Shown here one piece after another: positions 26,159 to 35,101 of a stretch of DNA of 64,000 nt. The notes beneath the pieces were generated by a model. That model was not told the origin of the DNA and did no database searches. It saw nothing but the letters and a program-made list of their open reading frames with translations. The position numbers and the translations under genes are program-made. Numbering within the stretch: position 1 is the first letter of the stretch; every line of letters begins with the position of its first letter. Source of the DNA: Alkalicoccobacillus gibsonii (GTDB taxonomy: Bacteria > Bacillota > Bacilli > Bacillales > Bacillaceae_D); contig NZ_JAEUZA010000003.1 of assembly GCF_016798245.1 (NCBI RefSeq), forward strand, positions 365,194-429,193. The letters are read 5' to 3'.

Positions 26159-26177
26159 TATAATGAAAGCGCTTCAA
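26159..26177 (+). promoter_or_regulatory. -10 element and cre-like operator of the lyase gene
   Basis: A perfect TATAAT (26159-26164) is followed at once by TGAAAGCGCTTCAA (26164-26177), which matches the cre consensus except for two bases near its 3' side. Its position at the expected transcription start fits repression by CcpA or another LacI-family protein. No good -35 is seen at 17 bp. Confidence 0.45.
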
Positions 26178-26200
26178 TTAATTACATAAGGAGGAGTTCT

Positions 26201-29002
26201 ATGTCAAAAAAAAGGCGTAGTAAGAAGGTTTTAGTCGGACTTATGGTTGGGGTATTGGCATGTAGTAACATATCCGTACAAGAAGCGTTAGGGGAAGAGG
26301 AGATGCATGATTTATCCGTAACAGAAGTCACAGATAACGGTGTCACATTGTCTTGGGAAAAAGAAGAGGGTGCAGAATCATATAATGTATACTGGGCAGA
26401 TAAAGACACAGAAAATATGGAATACCGATTACTTGATAATGTAACCGATACAACCTACACCTACGAACGATCCACACATATTCCTCACTATTTTAAAATA
26501 GCTCCAGTGATTGATGGAACGGAACAAGAGACTTCAAATACCGTGCGTTCAAGTATTAAAAAAGAATTTAATCCACAGCTTGAAGAACTAGATCGTGGTG
26601 TTGTGGCCGTCGCTACGTCAGAAGGCGTTTTTGTGAGCTGGCGCTTATTAAAGGAAGAAGCCACGGGTTATTCAGATACGGGTCTAACAGGCGTAAACTT
26701 TCATGTGCACCGTGATGGGAGCAAGATTGCTGAAATAACGGACAGCACAAATTATCTAGATGCAAAAGGGACAGAAGGATCTGAATACACCGTGAGAGCT
26801 GTTAAAGACGGAGTTGAGCTGGATGAAAGTGATCCGGTCAATCCATGGGCTGATGGATATTATGACCTGCCTCTTCAAAAGCCTGAAGATGGTGTGACGC
26901 CAGCTGGGGAGCAATATACGTATCATGCGAATGATATGAGTGTCGGCGATGTTGATGGCGATGGTCAATACGAATTTATTGTGAAATGGGACCCGTCTAA
27001 TTCTAAGGATGTTTCTCAAAAAGGGTATACAGGAAACACATACATTGATACGTATACCTTTCAGGGAGAATTGCTTTATCGCATTGATTTAGGTATAAAT
27101 GTTCGTTCTGGTGCACATTATACACAGTTTTTAGTGTACGACTTTGACGGTGATGGCAAGGCTGAAATGATGTTTAAAACAGCGCCAGGTACAAAAATCA
27201 TTACGTACGCTGATGATGGGGCTGTAGAGTCAGAAGAATATATCACAATGCCGGAAGAAGATCTGACAAAAGGGTTTAGTCATGAAGATGATTACCGAAT
27301 GAGCTCAGATGATTACTACGAGCATTTGGTTGAGATGTTTATGGGATGGCATGATCATGAGGAGGTTGTCGCGGGGAATTGGCCAGAGACGCTTGAAGAA
27401 AGCTTTGGATTGGACCCACAATATGAGTATCCTCTCTCAAAAGAAGATGCAGAAGCACTCGTTGATCATTTTATAGACGACTACGCACCATCGCGTAGTG
27501 AACGAAATCACCTACGAGATTTTGAAGGCTTTATCGTTGAGGGACCGGAGTATTTAACGGTGTTTGAAGGAGAGTCAGGTAAAGAACTAGAAACCATACA
27601 CTATAAACCAGGAAGAAGCGATGATGGCTTAATGTGGGGAGACTATGCGATGAATCGTATTGAGCCAGGAAATCGTGTCGACCGGTTCCTTGCGGGAGTT
27701 GCATACTTAGATGGAGAGAGACCATCAGCCGTGTTTGCAAGAGGCTACTATACTCGAACAACGCTTGTTTCATACGATTGGAACGGTGAGAATTTAGAAG
27801 AGAAATGGTATGTAGACAGTGGCTGGACGCCGATGTCGAATCCGTTTAATGATGGTCCACATGGGACTGATGGGACAGATGAGGAATTTGGGACAATTAC
27901 TACTCAAGGGGCACATTCCTTAAGTGTTGCTGATGTGGACGGGGATGGAAAGCACGAGATCATATACGGAGGAGCAACCATTGATCATGATGGCACACTT
28001 CTCTACAGCTCGTTTGATACGTTGCCTCCAGGAAGCGCAGATCCTGGATCAGAGGCGAGACTTGGGCATGGTGATGCGCTACATGTAGCCGATGTGAATC
28101 CAGATCGACCAGGACTTGAAAGCTTTATGGTGTTTGAAGGTGGACCGTGGGCTCCTTACGGTTACGCCTTGCGTGATGCTGAATCGGGTGACGTCATTTA
28201 TGGAGGCTACACTGGTCGAGATACAGGTCGAGGGATGGTAGGAGATGTTAATCCCGACACAAGAGGACTTGAGACGTGGGCAGTTGGTTTGTGGACAGCT
28301 GATGGGGAGAAGCTTAGTGACAGAATGCCAGGAACAAATTTCAACATTAAATGGTCAGGTGATCTTACAACTCAAATTGTAAATGGCTCCATTGATCAAA
28401 CACCAACCATTGATGATTGGCAGAAGGGTAGACTTCTAACTGCAGAAGGAACACGCACAAACAATTATACAAAAGGAACGCCTTCACTTGTAGCTGATAT
28501 CTTTGGTGATTTTAGGGAAGAGCTACTCGTGCGTACGACAGATAGCTCAGCTATTCGAATGTATACAAGCACAGAGGTGACAGAGCATAAGCTGTATACA
28601 CTCATGCATGATACACAGTATCGGACTGGTATTGCGTGGCAAAATGTAACCTACAACCAACCTTCCTATCCAAGCTTTTATTATGCATCAGATATGGACT
28701 GGGAGTACGTGCCTGTATCAGAAGCAGAGCAGCAGGTTGATCCGCTTTTGGAGCTGGAGTCTACTTTGACAGCTTTTGTTGATGCAGGAGAAGTGACGGC
28801 ACCGTTGTCCAAAACATTATTTAAAGAAATTGATCGAGCGAAGATTCATGCTGAGGGTGGATCGACGAAACAGATTATAAAGGGAATGGAAGCGTTAAAA
28901 GCTGAGCTACACGATGACAAAAATAAAGCCTACGCTACTGATGAAGCGAGAATGGTGTTAACGGAATGGGTGGAGCAAGTTATCGACGAATCGTCTAACT
29001 AA
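26201..29002 (+). CDS. yesW: Secreted rhamnogalacturonan lyase (PL11) with FN3 domain
   Basis: A 933-residue exported enzyme that cleaves the rhamnose-galacturonate backbone of pectin RG-I by beta-elimination. The start at 26201 follows AAGGAGGAGTTCT and gives a basic signal peptide (MSKKRRSKKVLVGLMVGVLA). Residues about 35-120 form an FN3-like domain (VTLSWEKEEGAESYNVYWAD). The eight-bladed PL11 propeller follows, with Ca2+ loops DVDGDGQYEF, DFDGDGKAEM and DVDGDGKHEI and the family motifs GAHYTQFLVYDFDG and FGDFREELLVRT. The last 80-90 residues are an extra helical region. B. subtilis YesW is about 620 residues, so this protein is much longer. It lies near two sugar ABC transporters. Confidence 0.92.
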   Translation: MSKKRRSKKVLVGLMVGVLACSNISVQEALGEEEMHDLSVTEVTDNGVTLSWEKEEGAESYNVYWADKDTENMEYRLLDNVTDTTYTYERSTHIPHYFKIAPVIDGTEQETSNTVRSSIKKEFNPQLEELDRGVVAVATSEGVFVSWRLLKEEATGYSDTGLTGVNFHVHRDGSKIAEITDSTNYLDAKGTEGSEYTVRAVKDGVELDESDPVNPWADGYYDLPLQKPEDGVTPAGEQYTYHANDMSVGDVDGDGQYEFIVKWDPSNSKDVSQKGYTGNTYIDTYTFQGELLYRIDLGINVRSGAHYTQFLVYDFDGDGKAEMMFKTAPGTKIITYADDGAVESEEYITMPEEDLTKGFSHEDDYRMSSDDYYEHLVEMFMGWHDHEEVVAGNWPETLEESFGLDPQYEYPLSKEDAEALVDHFIDDYAPSRSERNHLRDFEGFIVEGPEYLTVFEGESGKELETIHYKPGRSDDGLMWGDYAMNRIEPGNRVDRFLAGVAYLDGERPSAVFARGYYTRTTLVSYDWNGENLEEKWYVDSGWTPMSNPFNDGPHGTDGTDEEFGTITTQGAHSLSVADVDGDGKHEIIYGGATIDHDGTLLYSSFDTLPPGSADPGSEARLGHGDALHVADVNPDRPGLESFMVFEGGPWAPYGYALRDAESGDVIYGGYTGRDTGRGMVGDVNPDTRGLETWAVGLWTADGEKLSDRMPGTNFNIKWSGDLTTQIVNGSIDQTPTIDDWQKGRLLTAEGTRTNNYTKGTPSLVADIFGDFREELLVRTTDSSAIRMYTSTEVTEHKLYTLMHDTQYRTGIAWQNVTYNQPSYPSFYYASDMDWEYVPVSEAEQQVDPLLELESTLTAFVDAGEVTAPLSKTLFKEIDRAKIHAEGGSTKQIIKGMEALKAELHDDKNKAYATDEARMVLTEWVEQVIDESSN

Positions 29003-29010
29003 AAGGTTTG

Positions 29011-29231
29011 AGCTTCGGCGGTCGCTACCGTGATGGGGGCACGCTTTCCTAGGGAGGGCAAGGTTGAACTAACCTGGCTACGCCAAGGTCATTTCAACCT
29101 TGCCCTTTTCTCCCTCAGGAGTCGGCCGCCCATCCCGTCCGCTTTGTGAGACGTATGCATTCATTTTGCAGGAAGAGATGAATTGTGTAGGAGCTTCGGC
29201 CGCCGCTACCGGGGTGGTGGCACTCTTTTCC
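29011..29231. repeat. GC-rich intergenic repeat pair
   Basis: AGCTTCGGCGGTCGCTACCG at 29011-29030 recurs as AGCTTCGGCCGCCGCTACCG at 29192-29211, and the similarity continues through about 40 bp (GGGGGCACGCTTTCC against GGTGGCACTCTTTTCC). Between them CTCAGGAGTCGGCCGCC (29115-29131) shares the TCGGCCGCC part. No ORF with a ribosome site is seen. The GC content is well above that of the neighbouring genes, which suggests a separate repeat family that has decayed here. Confidence 0.55.
29056..29105 (+). terminator. Long inverted repeat after yesW, probable terminator
   Basis: GGGCAAGGTTGAA (29056-29068) and TTCAACCTTGCCC (29093-29105) are perfect inverted repeats of 13 bp around a 24-nt loop and are followed by TTTTC. 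It lies 54 bp after the lyase stop. Confidence 0.6.
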
Positions 29232-29246
29232 CAAAAGGAAGAGGCT

Positions 29247-29498
29247 GAGACAAAGATAAAATACAACTGGAAAATGGCGAATGATTCAACAATCGAATCA
29301 TTCGCCATTCGTATTTTATAGGATAAAACGAGCGAAAGGAGAACCCGAGACTCCTATGGAATAGTACGTGGTGAAGACTCTGCAGCGGTGGGTTTCCGCG
29401 TAAGAGGCTGAGGCCGGACCCATGGAAAGCGAGGGATTCTCCTGCAGCGGATTTGTTGCTATGTTCGTGTTTTCATAAGGGTTTTACTGTTATGTCCC
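29247..29498 (-). repeat. Dispersed intergenic repeat, copy 3
   Basis: About 252 bp, opposite orientation to copies 1, 2 and 4. The end next to the glycosidase gene is a perfect GTTATGTCCC (29489-29498); the other end is degraded to GAGACAAAGA. The hairpin AATGGCGAATGATTC/GAATCATTCGCCATT lies at 29273-29309. The core shows AAAGGAGAACCCGAGACTCC, TACGTGGTGAAGACTCTGCA and AGGGATTCTCCTGCAGCGG. The copy ends 4 bp before the stop codon of the GH2 gene. Confidence 0.85.
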
Positions 29499-29502
29499 AG
29501 AA

Positions 29503-31245
29503 TCATTCTTTTCCAATTGTAATTGCACGAATCTTTTCGATGGCTGCCTTAGGTTCTCGTTCATAGGTGACAAGGCCGTTAATTTCTTGTTCAACATCTG
29601 TGAGCTGTGTGTAGCAAAATCCTTTGACAAGCGGAGATTCATATAACGCTTCAATGACAGCAGCGTACCCTTTTAAAAACTCCTCCTCGGTTGTTGCATG
29701 GGAGTAACCCCAGCCGTCCCAGTCACTTTGTTTAAAGGAGATACCTCCAAACTCTGTGACAAGTACTGGCTCACCTAAGTATTGATACCCTAGCGCGTAG
29801 AGGTTCTTTCCAGAGGGAAGAAAGCTGAGCGCACCATCATGCGTCCGATATCTCTCTTTGAGAATTTCTTTGGAGGCTTCGTAATCGTGAATGGTACACA
29901 AATCAGACTGCGTGTGCTCCCACCCGTCATTCGACATAACCAATCGCGTTTGATCAATCGACTTGGTCAGATGATACATAGCCACACTATGATGACGTTG
30001 CTTCGCACTTGTTAACAGATCAGGCACACCCCAGCTTTCATTTATTGGAACCCAAGCAACAATGCAGGGGTGGTTGTAATCACGCTTTATGACATCAAGC
30101 CACTCCTTGGTCAGTCGCTCCACCGCGCGTTCGCTATAGATATAGCTATTTGCCATTTCCGCCCACACAAGTAGTCCGAGCCTGTCAGCCCAGTAATAAT
30201 AGAGCGGATCCTCGACCTTTTGATGCTTCCTCGCCCCGTTAAAACCTAGCTGCTTTGTCAGCTTGATGTCTTGGATGAAGCTCTCTTCAGATGGAGCCGT
30301 GAGAACCCCATCTGGAAAGTAGCCCTGATCTAAGACAAGCTTCATATAATAAGGCTTGTTGTTTAAATAAACCTCACCGTTTGAGACAGAGACCTTTCTC
30401 ATCCCAAAATAACTTTCTACTTCATCGACAACTTTGGTTCCGTCATGGAGCTTGAAGGTTACATCGAAGAGGGAAGGATTTTCTGGACTCCATAACCACT
30501 CTTCGTGCTGCGTTGCAGGATGAACAATGGAGTATTGTCGTTGGCCCTGCTCGTTAAGAATAGTCATGCGGTCGTTCACAATCGTTGCACCGTTAAAAGA
30601 AATGGACACCTCAAGCTCAAGGTTCGAGGCTACTCCATGAATGTGATAGTCTAGCTTGATTTGCTTTTCGTCAATATCAGGTGTGAAGGATACATGAGAT
30701 AGATGGCGCTGATGCACGGTCTCAAGCCAAACGGTCTGCCAAATACCTGTTGTCCTAGTGTAGAAGATGCTCTCTGATTTTTCTTTCCAATATTGCTTTC
30801 CACGTGGCTGATCGAGGTCAGTCGATGAATCCACCGCTAGAACAACCAACTCATTATCCCCAGTATGAACAAGTGAGGTGACGTCTAACTTAAATGGCGT
30901 GTGACCACCTTGATGCGACCCGGCTAATTGACCATTTACCCAAATCGTCGCCTCGTAGTCTACAGCTCCGAAATGAAGGTGGTAGAGAGACCTTTGTTCT
31001 TTTTGAAGGCTGAATTGGCGCTTATACCAGACCCGGTCGTGAAACGTCGTATCGTGTATGCCGCTCAACGCAGCCTGATAGGCAAACGGAACATGAATCG
31101 TTTTAGAAAATGAATGCTCCTTGTACCATTTGTCTGTGACTCCAACATCGTGATCATCATATTCAAATAACCATTCTCCATTTAAATTCGTCCATTTAGG
31201 ACGTTTGAAATGGGGCCTTGGATACTCCGTACGAATCATGTTCAA
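29503..31245 (-). CDS. Glycoside hydrolase family 2 protein
   Basis: A protein of about 580 residues with the GH2 three-domain core: sugar-binding jelly roll (LNGEWLFEYDD, VWYKRQFSL), immunoglobulin-like domain, then a TIM barrel. The acid/base Glu is in VAWVPINESWG and the nucleophile Glu in VLVTEFGGISF. There is no signal peptide, so it is an intracellular beta-galactosidase- or beta-glucuronidase-type enzyme. It is the last gene of a sugar transport operon and probably splits the imported oligosaccharide. The start is uncertain: TTG at 31245 is 8 nt after AAAAGGAG, and ATG at 31239 also fits. Confidence 0.88.
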   Translation of the reverse strand: MNMIRTEYPRPHFKRPKWTNLNGEWLFEYDDHDVGVTDKWYKEHSFSKTIHVPFAYQAALSGIHDTTFHDRVWYKRQFSLQKEQRSLYHLHFGAVDYEATIWVNGQLAGSHQGGHTPFKLDVTSLVHTGDNELVVLAVDSSTDLDQPRGKQYWKEKSESIFYTRTTGIWQTVWLETVHQRHLSHVSFTPDIDEKQIKLDYHIHGVASNLELEVSISFNGATIVNDRMTILNEQGQRQYSIVHPATQHEEWLWSPENPSLFDVTFKLHDGTKVVDEVESYFGMRKVSVSNGEVYLNNKPYYMKLVLDQGYFPDGVLTAPSEESFIQDIKLTKQLGFNGARKHQKVEDPLYYYWADRLGLLVWAEMANSYIYSERAVERLTKEWLDVIKRDYNHPCIVAWVPINESWGVPDLLTSAKQRHHSVAMYHLTKSIDQTRLVMSNDGWEHTQSDLCTIHDYEASKEILKERYRTHDGALSFLPSGKNLYALGYQYLGEPVLVTEFGGISFKQSDWDGWGYSHATTEEEFLKGYAAVIEALYESPLVKGFCYTQLTDVEQEINGLVTYEREPKAAIEKIRAITIGKE

Positions 31246-31268
31246 TGAACTCACTCCTTTTAAATGTG

Positions 31269-32120
31269 TTACCCTTTTATTCCGGTAAAACTGATTCCTT
31301 TTACAATTTGTTTCTCAAAAAGCAAGAAAGCGATGATAACTGGAATAGATGCGAGTGCATTCACCGTCATCGGCAGAATGTAGCTCTCTGAATAGTTCGA
31401 GTTAAACATCGGTATTCCTACTGGAAGTGTATAAAGAGATTCAGAGATGATCGCTAAATAGGGCCATAGGAAGTTATTCCATGAACCAATAAAGGTTAGA
31501 ATCCCAATCGCAGCAAGTGCCGGCTTGGCCAGTGGTAGCACGATATTCCAGAAAAGACGAATGTCTGAGCAGCCATCAATTTGGGCACTTTCAATGACTT
31601 CATTTGGAACGCCATCAAAGAAGCTTTTCAGAATAATGACCCCAAGTGGAGCGGCAATCATCGGAAGAATCAAACCGCTATACGTATCCAATAAATTCAT
31701 AGCGCCAATAATCTCATAGAGAGGAATAATCATGGCTTCACCAGGAACCATCAACCCCGCAATAAAGAACACAAAGAGTGCGCGGCGATAACGGAATTTC
31801 ATTTTTGATAGCGCAAACGCAGCTAGTGAAGTAAGAACTAGTGTTAGCACCGTAGTGATTAAACCTACAATGAAACTATTCCAAACCCATAAGAAAATAT
31901 CACTTCCACCAATCACGTCAATATAGTTCACAAAGGTATAAGGAGGAAGAAACCACTCAAGTGGAGAAGCAGCAGGCTGACTTTCAGGCTTAAGTGAGAC
32001 AAAAATCATCCAAAAGATTGGAAACAAGAATAAAAAGGTCATGAATAAGGCCAGAATGACCTTTGGCAACCGAAGTGGATCCCGTTTTTGAGATAATGCC
32101 GACTGTGGCTGAGTACTCAT
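31269..32120 (-). CDS. Sugar ABC transporter permease, MalG type
   Basis: A 283-residue CUT1-family permease with six helices. The N-terminal helix region reads VILALFMTFLFLFPIFWMIF, and the coupling loop is FFDGVPNEVIESAQIDGCSD followed by LPLAKPALAAIGILTFIGSWN. It overlaps the preceding permease by four bases and lies 24 bp from the GH2 gene. It forms the channel with the MalF-type protein. No ATPase gene is nearby, so a shared MsmX-like ATPase is assumed. Confidence 0.92.
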   Translation of the reverse strand: MSTQPQSALSQKRDPLRLPKVILALFMTFLFLFPIFWMIFVSLKPESQPAASPLEWFLPPYTFVNYIDVIGGSDIFLWVWNSFIVGLITTVLTLVLTSLAAFALSKMKFRYRRALFVFFIAGLMVPGEAMIIPLYEIIGAMNLLDTYSGLILPMIAAPLGVIILKSFFDGVPNEVIESAQIDGCSDIRLFWNIVLPLAKPALAAIGILTFIGSWNNFLWPYLAIISESLYTLPVGIPMFNSNYSESYILPMTVNALASIPVIIAFLLFEKQIVKGISFTGIKG

Positions 32121-32998
32121 ATCATTCGGCCTCCTTTACCGCCCATACGTAGCTGAACTAATGAGAGAAGGAGTAGGACGACAAAAAGCAAGTACGACAT
32201 GGCAGCAGCATAGCCAAGGTCATATCTCTCAAAGCCCATTTCGTAAATATACAGGATAATAGGTCGTGTTGACGTACCAGGTCCGCCTCCAGTAATTAAA
32301 AGAATCTGGCCAAAAACCTTAAAGGAAGCCAGTACTTGAAGGAGTAAAATCACTCGGGTAATTGGAAGTAGCTGTGGTAACGTAATTTTCCAGAACATCA
32401 TCATCCGAGTAGCACCGTCCACCTCGGCAGCTTCATAAAGATCATCTGGGATGTTTTGCAGGGAGGTTAGAAAGAGGATCATATTAAATCCGACCGTCCA
32501 CCATAATGTCACCCCAATAATGCTGACCCAGGCAAGAGAGGGCTCTGCAAGCCAAAAGGGCTCCTGGTTGATTCCAAACGCTTGAATCAGATTGTTAACT
32601 ACCCCTGTATAAGGCTGAAGCATGAATATTGCCACATAGGAAATAACAGAGACTGATAGAATACTAGGGATAAAGAAGGCTCCACGTATTAACGTACGAA
32701 ATCGTGTATTTAAATTCGCAAGTAAGGCTAGAAATAAGGCTAAGATCACCATTGTGGGTGTTGATAATAGAACAAACAGCGTTGTATTGCCGAAAGCCTC
32801 CCAAAAGTTCGGATCCGTTAAGACGTTCTGGTAATGTTCGAGTCCAATAAAATCTTGTTTTTCAATGAGCGTCCAATTAAAGAAGCTCATCTGCATTCCT
32901 TTAAAGATAGGGAAAACCGTAAACGCAACATACACAATAAAGAAAGGAAGAATAAAAGGGAGCGGGCGTAATTCATTTTTCCATGATTTCCTGTTCAA
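32117..32998 (-). CDS. Sugar ABC transporter permease, MalF type
   Basis: A 293-residue CUT1 permease. The first helix reads PLPFILPFFIVYVAFTVFPI; IPDDLYEAAEVDGATRMMMF is the coupling loop with the conserved EAA motif. The open frame starts with GTG at 33007, but that codon touches the ribosome site AAGGAGG; the TTG at 32998 has a seven-base spacing and is preferred. It is the second gene of the operon, between the binding protein and the MalG-type permease. Confidence 0.9.
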   Translation of the reverse strand: MNRKSWKNELRPLPFILPFFIVYVAFTVFPIFKGMQMSFFNWTLIEKQDFIGLEHYQNVLTDPNFWEAFGNTTLFVLLSTPTMVILALFLALLANLNTRFRTLIRGAFFIPSILSVSVISYVAIFMLQPYTGVVNNLIQAFGINQEPFWLAEPSLAWVSIIGVTLWWTVGFNMILFLTSLQNIPDDLYEAAEVDGATRMMMFWKITLPQLLPITRVILLLQVLASFKVFGQILLITGGGPGTSTRPIILYIYEMGFERYDLGYAAAMSYLLFVVLLLLSLVQLRMGGKGGRMI

Positions 32999-33026
32999 AG
33001 GGCACACCTCCTTGTGTATACGTATT

Positions 33027-34292
33027 TTATCGAATCGTAATTTCTAGATCATTTATCATCTTCTGGATTCCTTCTTCTGGCGTCAGTCTACCAGCCATAA
33101 TTTCATCTAAGCTTCGTGTCATATCTGTTTCAGCTGCACTTTGATAGATCGTTTGATCGGTATACACAACGTCAGCTGAAATGGATGCGTAATCAGTGCG
33201 ATATGGCATATCTTGATATTCCTGTGATTCTACAATTTCAGGCTTGGAAGGGATGTGACCAGCCTTGGCCCAATCAAGTCCACTATCGCTTACGTATTGA
33301 ATGAACTCCATCTTTGCTCGCTGCCTTTCATCTGTTGTTTCAGCGTGAATCGGTATGATCAGCGTATGTGATCCACCTTGTGCTGCATCCACATCAAACA
33401 GCTGTGGGAATGGAACCGCTGTAAAAGGCAGCTCAGCAGCCTCCCAGATCCCTGTGCCCCATACTCCAGTCATTAAGCTAAATGCATTACCAGATTGGAA
33501 GGTTTCGTAAGGATCGCTTAAGTGCATCGGAATCACGTCGCCAAAGAACTGCAAAAGATAGTCAGCCGCTTCTACGGCAATCTCTTCATCTAGCGTAATA
33601 TCAGGATTCGTTAGATCATCAGAGAAGATGGGTGTTCCACCCATCTGAAAGTAAATGGTCCACCACCAGCGATAGACATCAAGTCCTCCGGTTGGTATGG
33701 CGATTCCCGTCTTGTCAGGTAATGCCTCCCGAGCCTCTTGAAAGAAGTTCAGGAAACCTTCTGGTGTTTCTTCGATAATCGGTTGCCCATTATCATCTAA
33801 GAGACCAGCTTCTTCTGCTAGCTCTGTATTGACATAAAGGATGAAAGGATGAGAATCTAACGGCACCGCATGGTAGCTTCCATCAACCTCCATTGCCTCT
33901 TGAAGATTCTCATAGAAATCATTAAAATCCAGTCCAACCTCCTGTGAGAGATCATTCAATGGCACGGTTAATCCTTGATTGACAAGCTCAGGCAAAACAG
34001 CGGCATGTGATACCGCGACATCAGGTCCACGATTGGCAGCAACGCTCGTAACGAGTTTAGTATAATAATCATCAAAGTCCTGCAAGATGATATTTACATA
34101 GATCTCGTCCTGAGATTCATTAAATGATGTAACGATATCTTGCATGTAGCTTAAGTCTCCACCACCAAACAATACCCAGTAATTAAGCTGAATTCGACCA
34201 TCACTGGTAGTGAGTTCTGTGCGGTTGCACGCAGTTAATAGAATGAGAGAGCAGCATGCGACCAGTAACCATCTTTTACTTTGTCCAATCAT
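33027..34292 (-). CDS. Sugar-binding lipoprotein of ABC transporter
   Basis: A 421-residue family 1 solute-binding protein. The lipoprotein signal peptide has lipobox LTAC at residues 19-22 (LILLTACNRTE). The first domain (QLNYWVLFGGGDLSYMQDIV, FNESQ) is typical of CUT1 receptors. It begins the operon with two permeases and a GH2 enzyme, so the ligand is probably an oligosaccharide with a beta-galactosyl or beta-glucuronyl unit; this is a guess. The ATG follows AAAGGAGATGTTCAG. Confidence 0.9.
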   Translation of the reverse strand: MIGQSKRWLLVACCSLILLTACNRTELTTSDGRIQLNYWVLFGGGDLSYMQDIVTSFNESQDEIYVNIILQDFDDYYTKLVTSVAANRGPDVAVSHAAVLPELVNQGLTVPLNDLSQEVGLDFNDFYENLQEAMEVDGSYHAVPLDSHPFILYVNTELAEEAGLLDDNGQPIIEETPEGFLNFFQEAREALPDKTGIAIPTGGLDVYRWWWTIYFQMGGTPIFSDDLTNPDITLDEEIAVEAADYLLQFFGDVIPMHLSDPYETFQSGNAFSLMTGVWGTGIWEAAELPFTAVPFPQLFDVDAAQGGSHTLIIPIHAETTDERQRAKMEFIQYVSDSGLDWAKAGHIPSKPEIVESQEYQDMPYRTDYASISADVVYTDQTIYQSAAETDMTRSLDEIMAGRLTPEEGIQKMINDLEITIR

Positions 34293-34320
34293 CTGAACAT
34301 CTCCTTTCTAACTCAATTTA

Positions 34321-34334
34321 AGTAAGCGCTTCCA
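34321..34334 (-). promoter_or_regulatory. cre-like site upstream of the first sugar ABC operon
   Basis: On the minus strand TGGAAGCGCTTACT differs from cre at two positions. It lies 29 bp before the start codon of the binding-protein gene. A palindrome TAGATTGATCTA follows at 34343-34354 and could be a second operator. Confidence 0.45.
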
Positions 34335-34555
34335 AACTAATATAGATTGATCTAACCTATTCGTATAAATAGATAATTAGAAGCAATAAAAAGGTTAAAT
34401 TATACGTACCACTTTATCACCGGCTTAATTGTAAGTCAATTTACAAATTACTGATTTCAACAAGTTGATCATGCATATTTAACTTGTTTTACCTATCTTT
34501 TTCATATTTAATAGATAGTAACAGGAAAAGGTATGTTAAAAGGGGAATGAACGCC

Positions 34556-35101
34556 GTGAATAAGATTATGGTTGTTGGTTCTTCAGCTGGGGCGGGGAAA
34601 TCAACATTTGCTAGAAAACTATCAAGTGTGCTTCATCTGCCAGTTCATCATCTGGATACACTGTTCTGGAAGCCGGGCTGGATAGAAGAGGACAAGGAGA
34701 TTTTTATTAAGAAGCAACAAGCATTAGCTCAAACGGAGCAGTGGATTATAGAAGGAAACTATAATGCGACCTTTAATGAACGTTTAAGTAAAGCGGATAC
34801 CATTGTGTTTATCCATTGCCCTCTTTGGCGGTGTTTGTATCAAGTTGTAAAGAGGCGAATTATGTTTCATGGTAAGTCAAGGCCAGACCTGACAGAGGGC
34901 TGTAAGGAGAAAATAGATCCAGGGTTTATCTGGTTTATTTTGAAAACCTATTATCCAAGACAGAAGAAAATGAAGCAAAAGTTAAAACAATTTGAGGAGA
35001 GCTCTGATCAACATAAGGTATATGTTCTTTCAGGGCAAAAAGAAATGGAACAATTTCTAGCAGCGTTAAAGGAGGATACAAGTGGAGCAGGATTTTCTTA
35101 A
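34556..35101 (+). CDS. P-loop kinase, adenylate-kinase-like (topology modulation protein type)
   Basis: A 181-residue nucleotide-binding protein. Walker A is GSSAGAGKST. HLPVHHLDTLFWKPGW and WIIEGNYNATF are motifs of the group annotated as topology modulation protein or FlaR-like kinase. The frame opens at 34484, but GTG at 34556 has the best spacing to AAAAGGGGA. It overlaps the methyltransferase gene by 20 bp, so both are likely expressed together. The substrate is unknown. Confidence 0.78.
   Translation: MNKIMVVGSSAGAGKSTFARKLSSVLHLPVHHLDTLFWKPGWIEEDKEIFIKKQQALAQTEQWIIEGNYNATFNERLSKADTIVFIHCPLWRCLYQVVKRRIMFHGKSRPDLTEGCKEKIDPGFIWFILKTYYPRQKKMKQKLKQFEESSDQHKVYVLSGQKEMEQFLAALKEDTSGAGFS

Noticed and set aside
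29078-29321. Two overlapping ORFs on opposite strands between yesW and the GH2 gene
   Set aside because: Both lie in GC-rich repeat DNA and run into the dispersed repeat; neither has a ribosome site.
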